DNA of 64,000 nt from Agromyces salentinus (GTDB lineage: Bacteria; Actinomycetota; Actinomycetes; Actinomycetales; Microbacteriaceae): NCBI RefSeq assembly GCF_009749395.1, contig NZ_WBIR01000019.1, forward strand, positions 1-64,000, written 5' to 3'. The notes beneath the pieces are model-generated. The model searched no databases. It saw only the letters and a list, made by a program, of their open reading frames with translations, and was not told the DNA's origin. The position numbers and the translations under genes were made by a program. The first letter of the stretch is position 1; each line of letters starts with the position of its first letter. Below, piece by piece: positions 1-9,003 of the stretch.

Positions 1-1
1 G

Positions 2-1387
2 GCCCAGCCGCAGCCCGGCCAGGTGCCGCCCGCCTTCGGCGGCCCGCGGCCCGACGCGCAGCCCACCCAGCCCGTCGCGGGCGTTCCCCCGTACCAGCCC
101 GGCGCGACCGGCCCGGCCGTCGCCGGCCAGGAGAAGCCGCGCCGGCGCGTCGGCTTCGGCGTCGCCGCGGCCCTCGTGGCAGCTGCGCTCATCGGCGGGG
201 CCTCCGGCGCCGGCATCTACGCGCTCGTCGACGGCAACGACCAGGGCACCACGGCGGGCAACACGGCCGACGCCCAGAACATCGTCGTCAACGACACCGA
301 CTCGGTGAACCAGATCACCGCGGTCGCCGCGAAGGCGAGCCCCAGCGTGGTCACGATCGCGGTCTCGGGCAGCAACGGCGCCGGCACCGGCTCCGGCATC
401 ATCCTCTCCGACGACGGCTACGTGCTCACGAACACGCACGTGGTGACGCTCGACGGCGAGATCGCCGAGCCGAGCATCCAGGTCAAGACGGCCGACGGCC
501 ACCTGTACGCGGCGACCGTGGTCGGAACCGACCCGCTGTCCGACCTCGCGGTCATCAAGCTGGAGGACGCCTCCGGCCTGACCCCGCTCGAGTTCGCGGA
601 CTCCGACGAGCTCAACGTCGGCGACACGGCCATCGCGATCGGCGCGCCGCTCGGGCTCTCCGGCACGGTCACCAACGGCATCGTGAGCGCCCTCAACCGG
701 TCGATCGACGTCGCATCCTCGGCTGCGCCGAGCACGCCCGACGACTCGACCGAGGGCGAGCAGGACGGCGAGGGCGAGCAGGGCGACGGCGGCGAGGGCG
801 GCTCCGAGAGCCCGTTCGACTTCTTCTTCGACCTCCCCGAGGGTGAGGGCGGCGAGGCGCCGCAGCAGCAGGCTCCCACGAGCCAGGTGTCGCTGCCCGT
901 CATCCAGACGGATGCCGCGATCAACCCGGGCAACTCCGGCGGCGCGCTCGTCGACTCCGAGGGCAAGCTCATCGGCGTCAACGTCGCGATCCTCTCGACC
1001 GGGTCCTCGGCGGAGTCGGGCAACATCGGCGTCGGCTTCGCGGTTCCCTCGAACCTCGCCAAGCGCATCGCCGAGGAGATCATCGACAGCGGCGCCGCGA
1101 CCCACGGGCTCCTCGGCGCATCGGTGACGTCGGCCGAGGCCGCGCAGGGCAGCGACATGGTCGGCGCCCTCATCGCGGAAGCCCCCGCCGAGGGCGGCGC
1201 CGCGGCGAACGCCGGGCTGCAGCAGGGCGACGTGATCACCGAGTTCAACGGCGTCCCGATCACCGACCAGACCGACCTCACCGCACAGGTTCGGGCACTG
1301 CCCGGCGGTTCGAAGGCCACCCTCACGTTCACGCGTGACGGCGAGTCGCAGACGACGGAGGTCACGCTCGGCACCTTCGAGGGCTGA
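2..1387 (+). CDS. HtrA/DegP-like membrane serine protease with PDZ domain (5' partial)
   Basis: Trypsin-like envelope protease that cleaves misfolded or signalling proteins outside the membrane. Counting from the GTG at 23, a Pro-rich cytoplasmic segment leads to one membrane helix (about 44-67), then the protease domain with the triad His139 (TNTHVV), Asp174 (DPLSDLAVIKL) and Ser305 (GNSGGALVD), then a PDZ domain from about 365. The open frame continues Pro/Gln-rich to base 2, so the true start is left of the window. Odd: about 60 residues of acidic Gly/Glu-rich sequence (about 232-295) interrupt the domain just before the strand carrying the active Ser. Family assignment is sure; substrate unknown. 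Confidence 0.93.
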   Translation, partial: AQPQPGQVPPAFGGPRPDAQPTQPVAGVPPYQPGATGPAVAGQEKPRRRVGFGVAAALVAAALIGGASGAGIYALVDGNDQGTTAGNTADAQNIVVNDTDSVNQITAVAAKASPSVVTIAVSGSNGAGTGSGIILSDDGYVLTNTHVVTLDGEIAEPSIQVKTADGHLYAATVVGTDPLSDLAVIKLEDASGLTPLEFADSDELNVGDTAIAIGAPLGLSGTVTNGIVSALNRSIDVASSAAPSTPDDSTEGEQDGEGEQGDGGEGGSESPFDFFFDLPEGEGGEAPQQQAPTSQVSLPVIQTDAAINPGNSGGALVDSEGKLIGVNVAILSTGSSAESGNIGVGFAVPSNLAKRIAEEIIDSGAATHGLLGASVTSAEAAQGSDMVGALIAEAPAEGGAAANAGLQQGDVITEFNGVPITDQTDLTAQVRALPGGSKATLTFTRDGESQTTEVTLGTFEG

Positions 1388-1491
1388 GCCCGGCTGATCC
1401 GACCAGACGGCGGTGTCCGGCCCACTGGGCCGGGCACCGCCGTCGGCGTTCCCGCTCCCGGCGCCGCCGCGGGTTCGCAGGTGCCGGCTGC

Positions 1492-1497
1492 TAGGCT
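1492..1497 (+). promoter_or_regulatory. -10 hexamer TAGGCT for the glycan cluster
   Basis: TAGGCT lies 27 bases before the ATG of the first glycosyltransferase, giving a short leader of about 20 bases. The same hexamer precedes ftsE, prfB and the tyrosine phosphatase in this window. No clear -35 is visible. Confidence 0.45.
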
Positions 1498-1524
1498 CGA
1501 TCGACCCGATCACGAGTGAGGAAC

Positions 1525-2580
1525 ATGCCCGACCAGCACCACGAGGCGACCACGTCGCCGCTCGTCGGCGTTTCGTACGTGATGCCCGTGCTCAACGATG
1601 CCTCGCACGTGCGCGAGGCGGTCGAGTCGATCCTCGCGCAGGACTACGAGGGGCCCGTCGAGGTCCTGATCGCCCTCGGTCCGTCGATCGACGGCACCTC
1701 CGAACTCGTCGCCGACCTCGCCACGCGCGACGCCCGCGTGCGGGTGCTCGAGAACGCCGTCGGCTCGACTCCGGCCGGGCTGAACATCGGCATCCTGGCC
1801 GCGGTGTACCCCGTGATCGTGCGCGTGGACTCGCATTCGATGCTGCCGCCCGACTACGCACGCGTCGCCGTCGAGGTGCTCGAGCGCACGGGTGCCGACA
1901 ACGTCGGCGGCATCATGGACGCGCAGGGCATCACGCCGTTCCAGCAGGCGGTCGCGCTGGCGTACACGACGAAGGTCGGCCTCGGCGGCGGCTCGTTCCA
2001 CGTCGGAGGCGAGGAGGGGCCGGCGGACACCGTTTACCTCGGCGTCTTCCGCCGCGAGGCGCTGCTCCGGGTCGGGCTCTTCGACGAGCGCATCAAGCGT
2101 GGGCAGGACTGGGAGCTGAACCGCCGCATCCGCGCCGACGGCGGCACCGTCTGGTTCACGCCGGCGCTCGCGGTCACCTACCGTCCGCGCGCCACGCTCG
2201 AACGCCTCGCGAGGCAGATGTTCTCGACGGGCCTCTGGCGCGGAGAGCTCGCGCGTCGATTCCCGGGTGCCAGCGGCATCCGCTACTTCGTACCGCCCGT
2301 CATGGTCGTCGGCGTGTTCCTCGGGCTCGTGCTGGGCGTCATCGGCATCGTGCAGGCTGCGCTCGGGGAGACCCCGTGGTTGCTCCTCGGCTTCGCGATC
2401 CCAGCGGTCTACGTGCTCTTCGTGGTTCTCGCGACCCTGCTCTACGCCCGCGGACACGGTGTGCGCACCGCGCTCTGGTTTCTCGTAGTCTTGCCATGCA
2501 TTCACGTCTTCTGGGGAGCCGGCTTCGTGCCCGGCTATCTCTCGCTGACGAGCAACATCGCCGAGCACACGGGAAGGTGA
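1525..2580 (+). CDS. Family 2 glycosyltransferase with C-terminal membrane helices
   Basis: Inverting GT-A glycosyltransferase, probably adding sugar to a lipid-linked wall polymer at the inner membrane face. The N-terminus has the GT2 nucleotide-binding start (VSYVMPVLNDASHVREAVES), a donor-binding acidic pocket (IVRVDSHS, about 100) and the acceptor/catalytic region with GQDWELNRRIR (about 195). Three hydrophobic helices follow from about 260. ATG 1525 is preferred over GTG 1516, which has no ribosome site; a GAGGA sits close to the ATG. First gene of a tightly packed set with the CDP-alcohol transferase and a second GT2. Substrate cannot be read from sequence. Confidence 0.88.
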   Translation: MPDQHHEATTSPLVGVSYVMPVLNDASHVREAVESILAQDYEGPVEVLIALGPSIDGTSELVADLATRDARVRVLENAVGSTPAGLNIGILAAVYPVIVRVDSHSMLPPDYARVAVEVLERTGADNVGGIMDAQGITPFQQAVALAYTTKVGLGGGSFHVGGEEGPADTVYLGVFRREALLRVGLFDERIKRGQDWELNRRIRADGGTVWFTPALAVTYRPRATLERLARQMFSTGLWRGELARRFPGASGIRYFVPPVMVVGVFLGLVLGVIGIVQAALGETPWLLLGFAIPAVYVLFVVLATLLYARGHGVRTALWFLVVLPCIHVFWGAGFVPGYLSLTSNIAEHTGR

Positions 2581-2585
2581 CACGG

Positions 2586-3395
2586 ATGTCGCGCATCGAC
2601 CCGCACGCGAGGCCGGCGAGCATCGCCGAGCTCCGCGCCGTCACGCAGCCGCCCGAGGTCCGTGGTCGGCGCAACGCCGAGCACTGGAGCGCCTCGCTGT
2701 ACCTGCGCCGGTTCTCGCCCTACCTCACGTGGTGGCTGCTGAAGACCCCGATCTCCGCCAACGGCGTCACCGGCCTCATGATCCTGGCCGGCTGGTCGAC
2801 GGCGGCGGCACTGCTCATCCCGGGCATCTGGGGTCCGCTGCTCGCGGTCGTGCTCGGGCAGCTGCAGATGCTCATCGACTGCTGCGACGGCGAGGTCGCA
2901 CGGTGGCGCCGCAAGTCCTCGCCCGCGGGCGTGTTCCTCGACAAGGTCGGCCACTACACGACCGAGGCCCTCATCCCGCTCGCCCTCGGCGTCCGTGCGG
3001 CGGCGTACCCCCTCGAGTTCCCGGCGGACTTCCTCTGGACCACCATCGCCGCGCTCCTCGCGCTCGTCATCGTGCTGAACAAGGCGCTGAACGACATGGT
3101 GCACGTGGCCCGCGCCAACGCCGGCCTCACCAAGCTCGCCGACACGCACGGCGAGAGCGCCCCGCGCGGCGGGCTCGTGGCCAAGCTCCGCAGGGCGGCG
3201 AGGTTCCTGCCGTTCCACCGCCTCTACCACTCGGTCGAACTCACGCTCATCGCGTTCGCCGCGGCGCTCGTCGGGCTCGTCTTCGGGCAACCGCTCGTCG
3301 ACCGCGTCGTGCTCGCGGCGCTGCTGCCGCTCGCGATCCTCGCCGTGATCGGGCACTTCGTGGCGATCATGGCCTCCCGCCGTGTCCGGTCCTGA
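2586..3395 (+). CDS. CDP-alcohol phosphatidyltransferase family protein
   Basis: Integral membrane enzyme expected to transfer a phospho-alcohol from a CDP-alcohol to an acceptor hydroxyl. The family motif D-x2-DG-x2-AR-x8-G-x3-D-x3-D is seen as DCCDGEVAR (D98, D101, G102, A105, R106), G115 and D119, but the last position is His123 rather than Asp. The gene lies between two GT2 genes, with ATG 2586 eight bases after GGAAGG and six bases after the upstream stop; it overlaps the next start. Hydrophobic helices fill the rest. The setting suggests assembly of a phosphate-containing glycopolymer or glycolipid rather than housekeeping phospholipid synthesis. Whether the His variant is active is unknown. 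Confidence 0.87.
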   Translation: MSRIDPHARPASIAELRAVTQPPEVRGRRNAEHWSASLYLRRFSPYLTWWLLKTPISANGVTGLMILAGWSTAAALLIPGIWGPLLAVVLGQLQMLIDCCDGEVARWRRKSSPAGVFLDKVGHYTTEALIPLALGVRAAAYPLEFPADFLWTTIAALLALVIVLNKALNDMVHVARANAGLTKLADTHGESAPRGGLVAKLRRAARFLPFHRLYHSVELTLIAFAAALVGLVFGQPLVDRVVLAALLPLAILAVIGHFVAIMASRRVRS

Positions 3396-4323
3396 GGCAG
3401 GGCCGCCGGCCGCCGACTCCGAGGAGCCCCGCCCGAGGGGCGGCGTCCCGCCCCGGGTCGGGGTCGTGGTGCTCACCATGGGCACGCGTCCCGACGACCT
3501 CGCTCGCGGCATCCGGAGCGTCCTCGACCAGCGCGGCGTCGAGGTCGACGTGGTCTGCGTCGGCAACGGATGGGATCCGGCGACCGCCGAGCCGCCGTTG
3601 CCCGCAGGCGTGAAGACGCTCCACCTGCCCGAGAACCTGGGCATCCCGGCGGGTCGCAATCGCGGCGTGCCCGAGGTCGCGGGCGACGTGCTCTTCTTCC
3701 TCGACGACGACGCCTTCCTGCCGAGCACGGGCTTCCTGGGCGACGGATGCCGCATGCTGGCCGAACGGCCCGAGCTCGGCCTCATCCAGCCCCGCGTGGT
3801 CGACCCGACCGGGCTCGTCTCGCCGCGACGGTGGATCCCGCGGATCCGCAAGGGCGATCCCGCGCACTCGAGCCCGGTGTTCTCCTGCTGGGAGGGTGCC
3901 GTGCTCCTGCCGCGTCGCGTCTTCGACGCCGCGGGCGGCTGGGCCGACCCGTTCTTCTACGCCCACGAGGGCATCGAGCTCGCCTGGCGGGTCTGGAACA
4001 CGGGCCACATCGCCTGGTACGCGGGGGACCTCGAGGCGGCGCATCCGGTCATCGACCCGGCCAGGCACGCGTACTACTACCGGCTCAACGCCCGCAACCG
4101 CGTCTGGCTCGCGCGGCGCAACCTGCCGTACGCACTGGTGCCGTTCTACGTGGGCTCGTGGACCGCCATCCAGGTGCTGCGCTGGGCACGGCAGCCGGCC
4201 GCGCTGCGCGCGTGGTTCGGCGGGTGGCGTGCCGGATGGCGCGAGGATCCCGGCACTCGTCGGGCGATGAGCTGGCGCACGGTCTGGCGGATGACCCGCG
4301 CCGGGCGCCCCCCGATCGTCTGA
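3382..4323 (+). CDS. Family 2 glycosyltransferase (rhamnosyl/galactosyltransferase-like)
   Basis: Second GT2 of the cluster. It has the GT-A start (VGVVVLTMGTRPDDLARGIR, about 26-45), NLGIPAGRNRG (about 92), the metal-binding FLDDDAF (about 109) and a catalytic-side HEGIELAWRVWNTG (about 195), a pattern common to actinobacterial glycan glycosyltransferases. It lacks clear membrane helices, so it probably acts at the membrane from the cytoplasm. GTG 3382 overlaps the upstream stop by 14 bases, implying translational coupling. Donor and acceptor are not identifiable. Confidence 0.87.
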   Translation: MSGPEAGPPAADSEEPRPRGGVPPRVGVVVLTMGTRPDDLARGIRSVLDQRGVEVDVVCVGNGWDPATAEPPLPAGVKTLHLPENLGIPAGRNRGVPEVAGDVLFFLDDDAFLPSTGFLGDGCRMLAERPELGLIQPRVVDPTGLVSPRRWIPRIRKGDPAHSSPVFSCWEGAVLLPRRVFDAAGGWADPFFYAHEGIELAWRVWNTGHIAWYAGDLEAAHPVIDPARHAYYYRLNARNRVWLARRNLPYALVPFYVGSWTAIQVLRWARQPAALRAWFGGWRAGWREDPGTRRAMSWRTVWRMTRAGRPPIV

Positions 4324-4411
4324 CGCGGCGGCCGGTAACGATCGCCTCTCGGTCGCCGCGGGGCGGCGGGTGCCGGGCTCGCGCCCAGTCGGCCCTCGCT
4401 ACCCTTGGTGG

Positions 4412-5707
4412 GTGGGATTGAGAAGAGACGCACGCCGGGCCGTCAAGCTGGCCAAGGAGATCATGTGGTCGCGGCGCGCGCAGCGGTCGCTCGTCGACAA
4501 GCTGGCCGACCAGGCGGTCCTCGAACCGCATCGCTTCCGGGTCGGCGTGTACTTCGCCGACGGGCAGGTCAACCTGTACCAGCTGCGCCAGTGGTACGCG
4601 CCGCTCGCGACGCTCGCCGAGCGGCATCCGGTGCTCATCCTCAGCCGCGCCTCCGGTGCGGCCCTGAAGCTGCTCGACGAATCGCCCCTGCCGGTCGCGT
4701 ACGTGCGCCGCGTCGCGGACCTCGAGCGCGTGGTCCACGAGCAGGACCTGCACGTGATCTTCTACGTGAACCAGAACGCGAAGAACTTCCAGATGATGCG
4801 CTACGGACGACGCTGGCACGTGTTCATCAACCACGGCGAATCCGACAAGATGTACATGACGACCAACCAGTTCAAGGCCTACGACTACGCGCTCATCGCC
4901 GGCGACGCCGCGCGCTCCCGCCTCGAGAAGGTGCTCTGGGACTACGACTTCGACAAGCGTGCCATCCCCATCGGCCGCCCGCAGGCCGATCACTACCTCG
5001 ACGGCACGACGCTGCCCTACACGCCGGATGAACGCGAGGTCGTGCTCTACGCCCCCACCTGGGAGGGCGACCGCGCGGCGGCCGCCTACGGGTCGATCGC
5101 CTCGCACGGCGTCGACCTCGTGAAGGGCCTGCTCGCCACCGGCCGGCACCGGGTCATCTACCGTCCGCATCCGCGCTCGGGGGTCGTCGACCCCGACTAC
5201 GCCGCTGCCAACCGTGCCATCATCTCCGCCATCGCGGCGGCCAACGCGGCGGACCCGTCCGCCCAGCACGTCTACGACGACGGGGCCCTGCTCGGCTGGC
5301 AGCTCGCCGCGGCGGACGTCGCCGTCGTCGACATCTCCGCCATGGTCTACGACCGGCTCGCCGCCGGCAAGCCGTTGCTCATCACGCGCCCGGTCAACCC
5401 GGCCGCGCAGATCGACACGGCCGGATACCTGCAGGCGTGCGAGTGGCTCGAGGCGAGCGATCCCGCGGGCGCCGTCGCCCGTGTCGACGAGGTCGCGCAC
5501 GACGAGGCTGCCCTCGCCCGCCTCGGACACTGGGTCACGCGCTACTTCGGGGACACGACCCCCGGGGCGACGACCGCCAGGTTCCACGCGGCGGTCGACC
5601 ACCTCATGGCGGAATGGGAGCGGTTCGCCGCGCTGCACGCCGACGACGGCGAGATCGACGAGCACGACGTCGAGGCCGACGAGGACGAGGTCGAACCGCT
5701 CAGCTGA
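4412..5707 (+). CDS. CDP-glycerol glycerophosphotransferase-like (TagB/TagF family) protein
   Basis: Member of the family that moves polyol-phosphate from CDP-polyol onto a growing teichoic-acid chain. The C-terminal half has the family signatures: FINHGESDKMYM (about 142), DYALIAGDAARSRL, the VLYAPTWEGDR strand (about 212) and YRPHPRSG (about 251), followed by DISAMVYDRLAAGKPLL. The last 25 residues are strongly acidic. GTG 4412 is chosen because TACCCT (4400-4405) ends six bases before it, fitting a leaderless transcript. Together with the CDP-alcohol transferase it points to a phosphate-linked wall polymer, though the repeating unit is unknown. Confidence 0.85.
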   Translation: MGLRRDARRAVKLAKEIMWSRRAQRSLVDKLADQAVLEPHRFRVGVYFADGQVNLYQLRQWYAPLATLAERHPVLILSRASGAALKLLDESPLPVAYVRRVADLERVVHEQDLHVIFYVNQNAKNFQMMRYGRRWHVFINHGESDKMYMTTNQFKAYDYALIAGDAARSRLEKVLWDYDFDKRAIPIGRPQADHYLDGTTLPYTPDEREVVLYAPTWEGDRAAAAYGSIASHGVDLVKGLLATGRHRVIYRPHPRSGVVDPDYAAANRAIISAIAAANAADPSAQHVYDDGALLGWQLAAADVAVVDISAMVYDRLAAGKPLLITRPVNPAAQIDTAGYLQACEWLEASDPAGAVARVDEVAHDEAALARLGHWVTRYFGDTTPGATTARFHAAVDHLMAEWERFAALHADDGEIDEHDVEADEDEVEPLS

Positions 5708-6731
5708 CGGGCGTCGCCCCGGGCCTTCCGGGGCCGTCGACGTCCGCCTCGTCGGCGGCATCCGCCGTCGCCTCGAGCGCGGGGTCGTCATCCCCGCGGC
5801 GTTTGCGCCGGAGCGCCCTCGCGGTGACCTCGCGCAGCCCGCGACTCGTCGAGACGGCGACCGAACCCACGGCGGCACCGGCGCGGGTGAGCCCGGCGGT
5901 CGCCGCATGGACGAGCGTCGGAGCGTCCCCGGGCTCGAGCACCGGCGGCAGCACCGCGGGCGCCTGCCCGAACGCCAGCCGCGACTGCTGCAGCACCTTG
6001 CGCCCGAGGAGGTGGTTGCCGGTTCCGCCGATCGCGGCGCCGATGCCGAACGGGAGGGCCTTGCCGATGATGCCCGCACCGCCGCGGACGGCGAACTGCC
6101 GGATGAACGAGGTGCGGAGACGGTCGGCGACGGGCCCGACGAGCGCGCGGGGGAGTCCGTTGGTGATGACCTCGCCCCAGTACGCGTCGCGCGCGACGCC
6201 GCGCCCGCCCGCCTGCCCGGCGAACTGGCGCACGAGGTCGACGCCCTCGCGTCCGAGCATGAGCGTCATGACGAGCGCCCTGGCCCGCTCGGGGTTCTCG
6301 ACCGGGATGCCGTGCACCTCGGCGACGGATTGGGCGAACAGCGCCGTCGCCTCGAGGAAGCCGGCGGTCTCCGCGCCCGACAGGGCGAGGGTCACTCCCG
6401 TGCCGATGCCCGGGATCACGGCCGTGGCGCCCACGGCCGCGCCGCCCGTCGTCACGGCGGCGAGGTAGCGGCGCTCGAGGACGCGCACCAGGTGCTCGGG
6501 CGAGGCATCCGGAACCCGCCGACGGATGCTGCGGATGTGGGCGAGGACGACCGGGCGCTGGATCGACAGCACGGTGTCGATCCCGCGGTCGAGGCCAGAA
6601 CCGCGCGGCGCGTCGGCGCGAGCGCCATCGGGCTGGGATGCGTCGGACGGCGACGACGCGTCGGGCGGCGACGACGCGTCGGAGGGCGCGGACCCGCCCA
6701 TGGAGGTGATCTTGTGCACGCGCTCGGGCAT
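5700..6731 (-). CDS. Conserved actinobacterial protein of unknown function, Gly/Ala-rich membrane-associated
   Basis: About 343 residues with no catalytic motif that I recognise. A Ser/Asp/Pro-rich N-terminus (10-45) precedes a region with long hydrophobic Gly-rich stretches (GGAAVGATAVIPGIGTGVTL, about 90; RGGAGIIGKALPFGIGAAIG, about 210), suggesting membrane insertion or a glycine-zipper core, and a basic then acidic C-terminus. The ATG at 6731 follows TATCAT (6743-6738) by six bases, consistent with a leaderless transcript. It runs convergently with the glycerophosphotransferase gene and overlaps it by eight bases. An EcsC-like fold is possible but not shown. Confidence 0.72.
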   Translation of the reverse strand: MPERVHKITSMGGSAPSDASSPPDASSPSDASQPDGARADAPRGSGLDRGIDTVLSIQRPVVLAHIRSIRRRVPDASPEHLVRVLERRYLAAVTTGGAAVGATAVIPGIGTGVTLALSGAETAGFLEATALFAQSVAEVHGIPVENPERARALVMTLMLGREGVDLVRQFAGQAGGRGVARDAYWGEVITNGLPRALVGPVADRLRTSFIRQFAVRGGAGIIGKALPFGIGAAIGGTGNHLLGRKVLQQSRLAFGQAPAVLPPVLEPGDAPTLVHAATAGLTRAGAAVGSVAVSTSRGLREVTARALRRKRRGDDDPALEATADAADEADVDGPGRPGATPVS

Positions 6732-6817
6732 GCGGCGATGATACGTGACGGTGCTGGAGCGGTGCGGCCAGCGACGGGCCCGTGGACAGGGCCGTGGAGA
6801 CGTGCTAACGACGCCGA

Positions 6818-7561
6818 TCAGGCTGTGCCGTGGTCGGAGTTGTAGCGGTCGAGCACCTCGTCGATCGGGCCGTCGAACTGGACGACGCCCTTGTCCAGGT
6901 AGAGCCCGCGAGTGCAGAAGCGGCGCAGGTCGCGCTCGTTGTGCGAGACGAAGAACATGGTGCGGCCGCCCGCGAGCAGCTCCTCGATGCGGGCGTAGCA
7001 CTTCTCGCGGAACGCCTTGTCGCCGACCGCGAGCACCTCGTCGACGAGGAGGATGGGCTCCTCGAGCTGCGAGATGACTGCGAACGCGATGCGCACCTTC
7101 ATGCCGCTGGAGAGGTGCTTGTACGGGGTGTCGAGGAACGCCCCGACGCCCGAGAACTCGAGGATCTCCTCGAACTTCGCATCGATCTGCGGGCGGGTCA
7201 TGCCGTGCAGGCCGGCCGTGAGGTAGACGTTATCGCGCACGGTCAGGTCGTCGACGAAGCCGCCGGTGATCTCGATGAGCGGGGCGACGCCGCCGGTCAC
7301 CTCGACCGTGCCCTCATCGGCGATCATCACGCCCGCGACGAGCTTCAACAGCGTGGACTTGCCCTGGCCGTTGCGCCCGACGACGCCGATCGCCTCGCCG
7401 GGGCGCACCGTGATCGACACGTCGCGGAGCGCCCAGAACTCGTCTGGGCGCGTGCGCCGGCGCCGGCCGGAGAGGAGGTCCTTGAACGAGCGTCGTCCGC
7501 GCCGGTTGCGCCGGAACCGGACCCCGAGGCCCTCGGCGCGGATCGCATAGGTCTCGGCCAT
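6818..7561 (-). CDS. ABC transporter ATPase for polysaccharide/teichoic acid export (Wzt/TagH-like)
   Basis: Nucleotide-binding subunit driving export of a lipid-linked polymer. It has Walker A GRNGQGKST (about 61), the divergent signature LSSGMKVRIAFA (about 157), Walker B ILLVDEVLAVGD (about 176) and the switch His in FVSHN (about 212), all typical of the Wzt/TagH/RfbE subgroup. At 247 residues it lacks the C-terminal sugar-binding domain of O-antigen Wzt proteins. Its ATG overlaps the stop of the permease gene (TGATG), so the two are one operon. Export of the polymer made by the neighbouring glycosyltransferases is the natural inference. Confidence 0.92.
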   Translation of the reverse strand: MAETYAIRAEGLGVRFRRNRRGRRSFKDLLSGRRRRTRPDEFWALRDVSITVRPGEAIGVVGRNGQGKSTLLKLVAGVMIADEGTVEVTGGVAPLIEITGGFVDDLTVRDNVYLTAGLHGMTRPQIDAKFEEILEFSGVGAFLDTPYKHLSSGMKVRIAFAVISQLEEPILLVDEVLAVGDKAFREKCYARIEELLAGGRTMFFVSHNERDLRRFCTRGLYLDKGVVQFDGPIDEVLDRYNSDHGTA

Positions 7562-8373
7562 CAGATCTCCTTCAGCACCTGGCGCACGCTGCCGCGGAAC
7601 ACGAGCAGCCCGACGACGAGGAATGCGGCCGACATGACCGCGCTCATGGCGACCTCGAACCAGATCAGCTGGTCGGGGAAGAACCCGGCGCGGTAGAGGC
7701 CGAAGATGCCCGTGAGCGGATTGAAGGCCGCCCAGAACTGCAGCCCCTCGGGAAGGTCCGTCGCGCCGTAGATGATCGGCGAGGCGTAGAAGAGGAAGCG
7801 CAGCACGAGCTTGACCGCGCGCTCGAGGTCGCGGAAGAACACGACGAGCGGAGCCACGATGAGCGCCACGCCGGCGGTCAGCACGGCCTGGATCACGATC
7901 GCGAGTGGGAAGTAGACGAGCTGCCACGACACCTGGGCCTGCGCGAGGATCGCGAACAGTGCGAGCACGGGAATCGCGAGGACGAACTCGATGCCCTTCG
8001 AGAGCACGAGGCGGTTCACCCAGATCGTGCGCGGGATCATCGTGGACCGCACGAGTTTCGCGTCCTTCAGGAATGCGCGAGTGGAGTCCGAGACCGCACC
8101 GTTGAACCACATCCACGGCAGGAGCGCCGACAGGAGGAACACGATGTAGGGCTCGGTGCCGACGGGCTTCTGGAACACCTGCGTGAACACGAACCAGTAG
8201 ATGCCGGCCATCACGAGCGGATCGAGGACCGACCACACGTAGCCGAGCGCGGACGTCGAGTAGCGCACCTTCAGGTCGCGGGTGGTGAGGAGCCAGAGCG
8301 CGTGCCGATAGCGCGACCACCGGGTGCGCTGCAACGGGTGGGCGTCGCCGTACGCGACCGAGGTGGTGCTCAT
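7561..8373 (-). CDS. ABC-2 type polysaccharide export permease (Wzm/TagG-like)
   Basis: Membrane subunit of the exporter whose ATPase is encoded immediately downstream. A cytoplasmic amphipathic N-terminus leads into RYRHALWLLTTRDLKVRYST, the characteristic start of this permease family, followed by six hydrophobic helices. ATG 8373 is taken because it gives the family-typical 270 residues; a longer frame reaching 8493 would only add unrelated sequence. A TACGAT hexamer nine bases upstream could be its -10 box. Confidence 0.92.
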   Translation of the reverse strand: MSTTSVAYGDAHPLQRTRWSRYRHALWLLTTRDLKVRYSTSALGYVWSVLDPLVMAGIYWFVFTQVFQKPVGTEPYIVFLLSALLPWMWFNGAVSDSTRAFLKDAKLVRSTMIPRTIWVNRLVLSKGIEFVLAIPVLALFAILAQAQVSWQLVYFPLAIVIQAVLTAGVALIVAPLVVFFRDLERAVKLVLRFLFYASPIIYGATDLPEGLQFWAAFNPLTGIFGLYRAGFFPDQLIWFEVAMSAVMSAAFLVVGLLVFRGSVRQVLKEI

Positions 8374-8449
8374 CACGATCTCATCGTAGATGCCGTGCGA
8401 CGGTAGATTTGTAGGGGTGCCGCCCGCGGCGCCACCTGAGAGGAGCGTC

Positions 8450-8998
8450 GTGCGGCGTACAACCACCCGTGTCCTGCTGAGCTGTGCGGCCATCGGCGTC
8501 GGCGGCGGACTCGTCGCCGGGGCATCCGGCTACCTCGCCGCGGCCTTCGCGGCCTTCGGCCCCCTCTTCTACGGCGTGACGGTGGGCGCCCACTTCCTGC
8601 CGAGCATCGTGGCGCTCGCCCTGCTGAAGCGGCCGGGCACCGCCGTCCTCGCCGGCGTCATCGCCGGGCTCGTCGGCGCGATCTTCGCCCCCTGGTGGAT
8701 CGGCCGCTTCGTCGGCACGGGGCTGCTCGTCGGCGCCCTCATCGAACTCCCGTTCCTCATCACCGCCTACCGCAGGTGGCAGCCGTGGATGTTCTACATC
8801 GCCGCCGTCTTCTCGGGCGTCGTGCTCGCCGTCGGCGTGTTCTTCGCGCTCGGGGCCGAGCACTACGCCGTGTGGGCGTGGGCGATCGCGCTGCCCCTGT
8901 GGGTGGCGAGCCCCGTGCTGTTCACCTGGATCGGCCGGCTGATCGCGGCAAGGCTCGCGCGCGCGGGCGTCGCGCAGGCCGGTGCGAGCGCGCCCTGA
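8450..8998 (+). CDS. Membrane protein, probable ECF transporter S component (YkoE-like)
   Basis: About 182 residues with five or six membrane helices and almost no soluble part. The pattern of Gly-rich helices, FGPLFYGVTVGAHFLPSIVA in the middle and the polar ALIELPFLITAYRRWQPW turn resembles substrate-binding S components of energy-coupling-factor transporters of the YkoE (thiamine precursor) group. No ECF ATPase or T subunit is adjacent; a pair lies far away at 60.7-62.0 kb. GTG 8450 is chosen for the AGGAG five bases before it. The substrate and even the S-component assignment are moderate guesses. Confidence 0.6.
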   Translation: MRRTTTRVLLSCAAIGVGGGLVAGASGYLAAAFAAFGPLFYGVTVGAHFLPSIVALALLKRPGTAVLAGVIAGLVGAIFAPWWIGRFVGTGLLVGALIELPFLITAYRRWQPWMFYIAAVFSGVVLAVGVFFALGAEHYAVWAWAIALPLWVASPVLFTWIGRLIAARLARAGVAQAGASAP

Positions 8999-9003
8999 CA
9001 TGC

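Noticed and set aside
1413-2576. Upstream extension of the CDP-alcohol transferase frame
   Set aside because: It is the +1 shadow of the first GT2 gene; the real start with ribosome site is at 2586.
4085-6079. Leftward 664-codon frame
   Set aside because: Shadow of the GT2 and glycerophosphotransferase genes, whose motifs are clear on the other strand.
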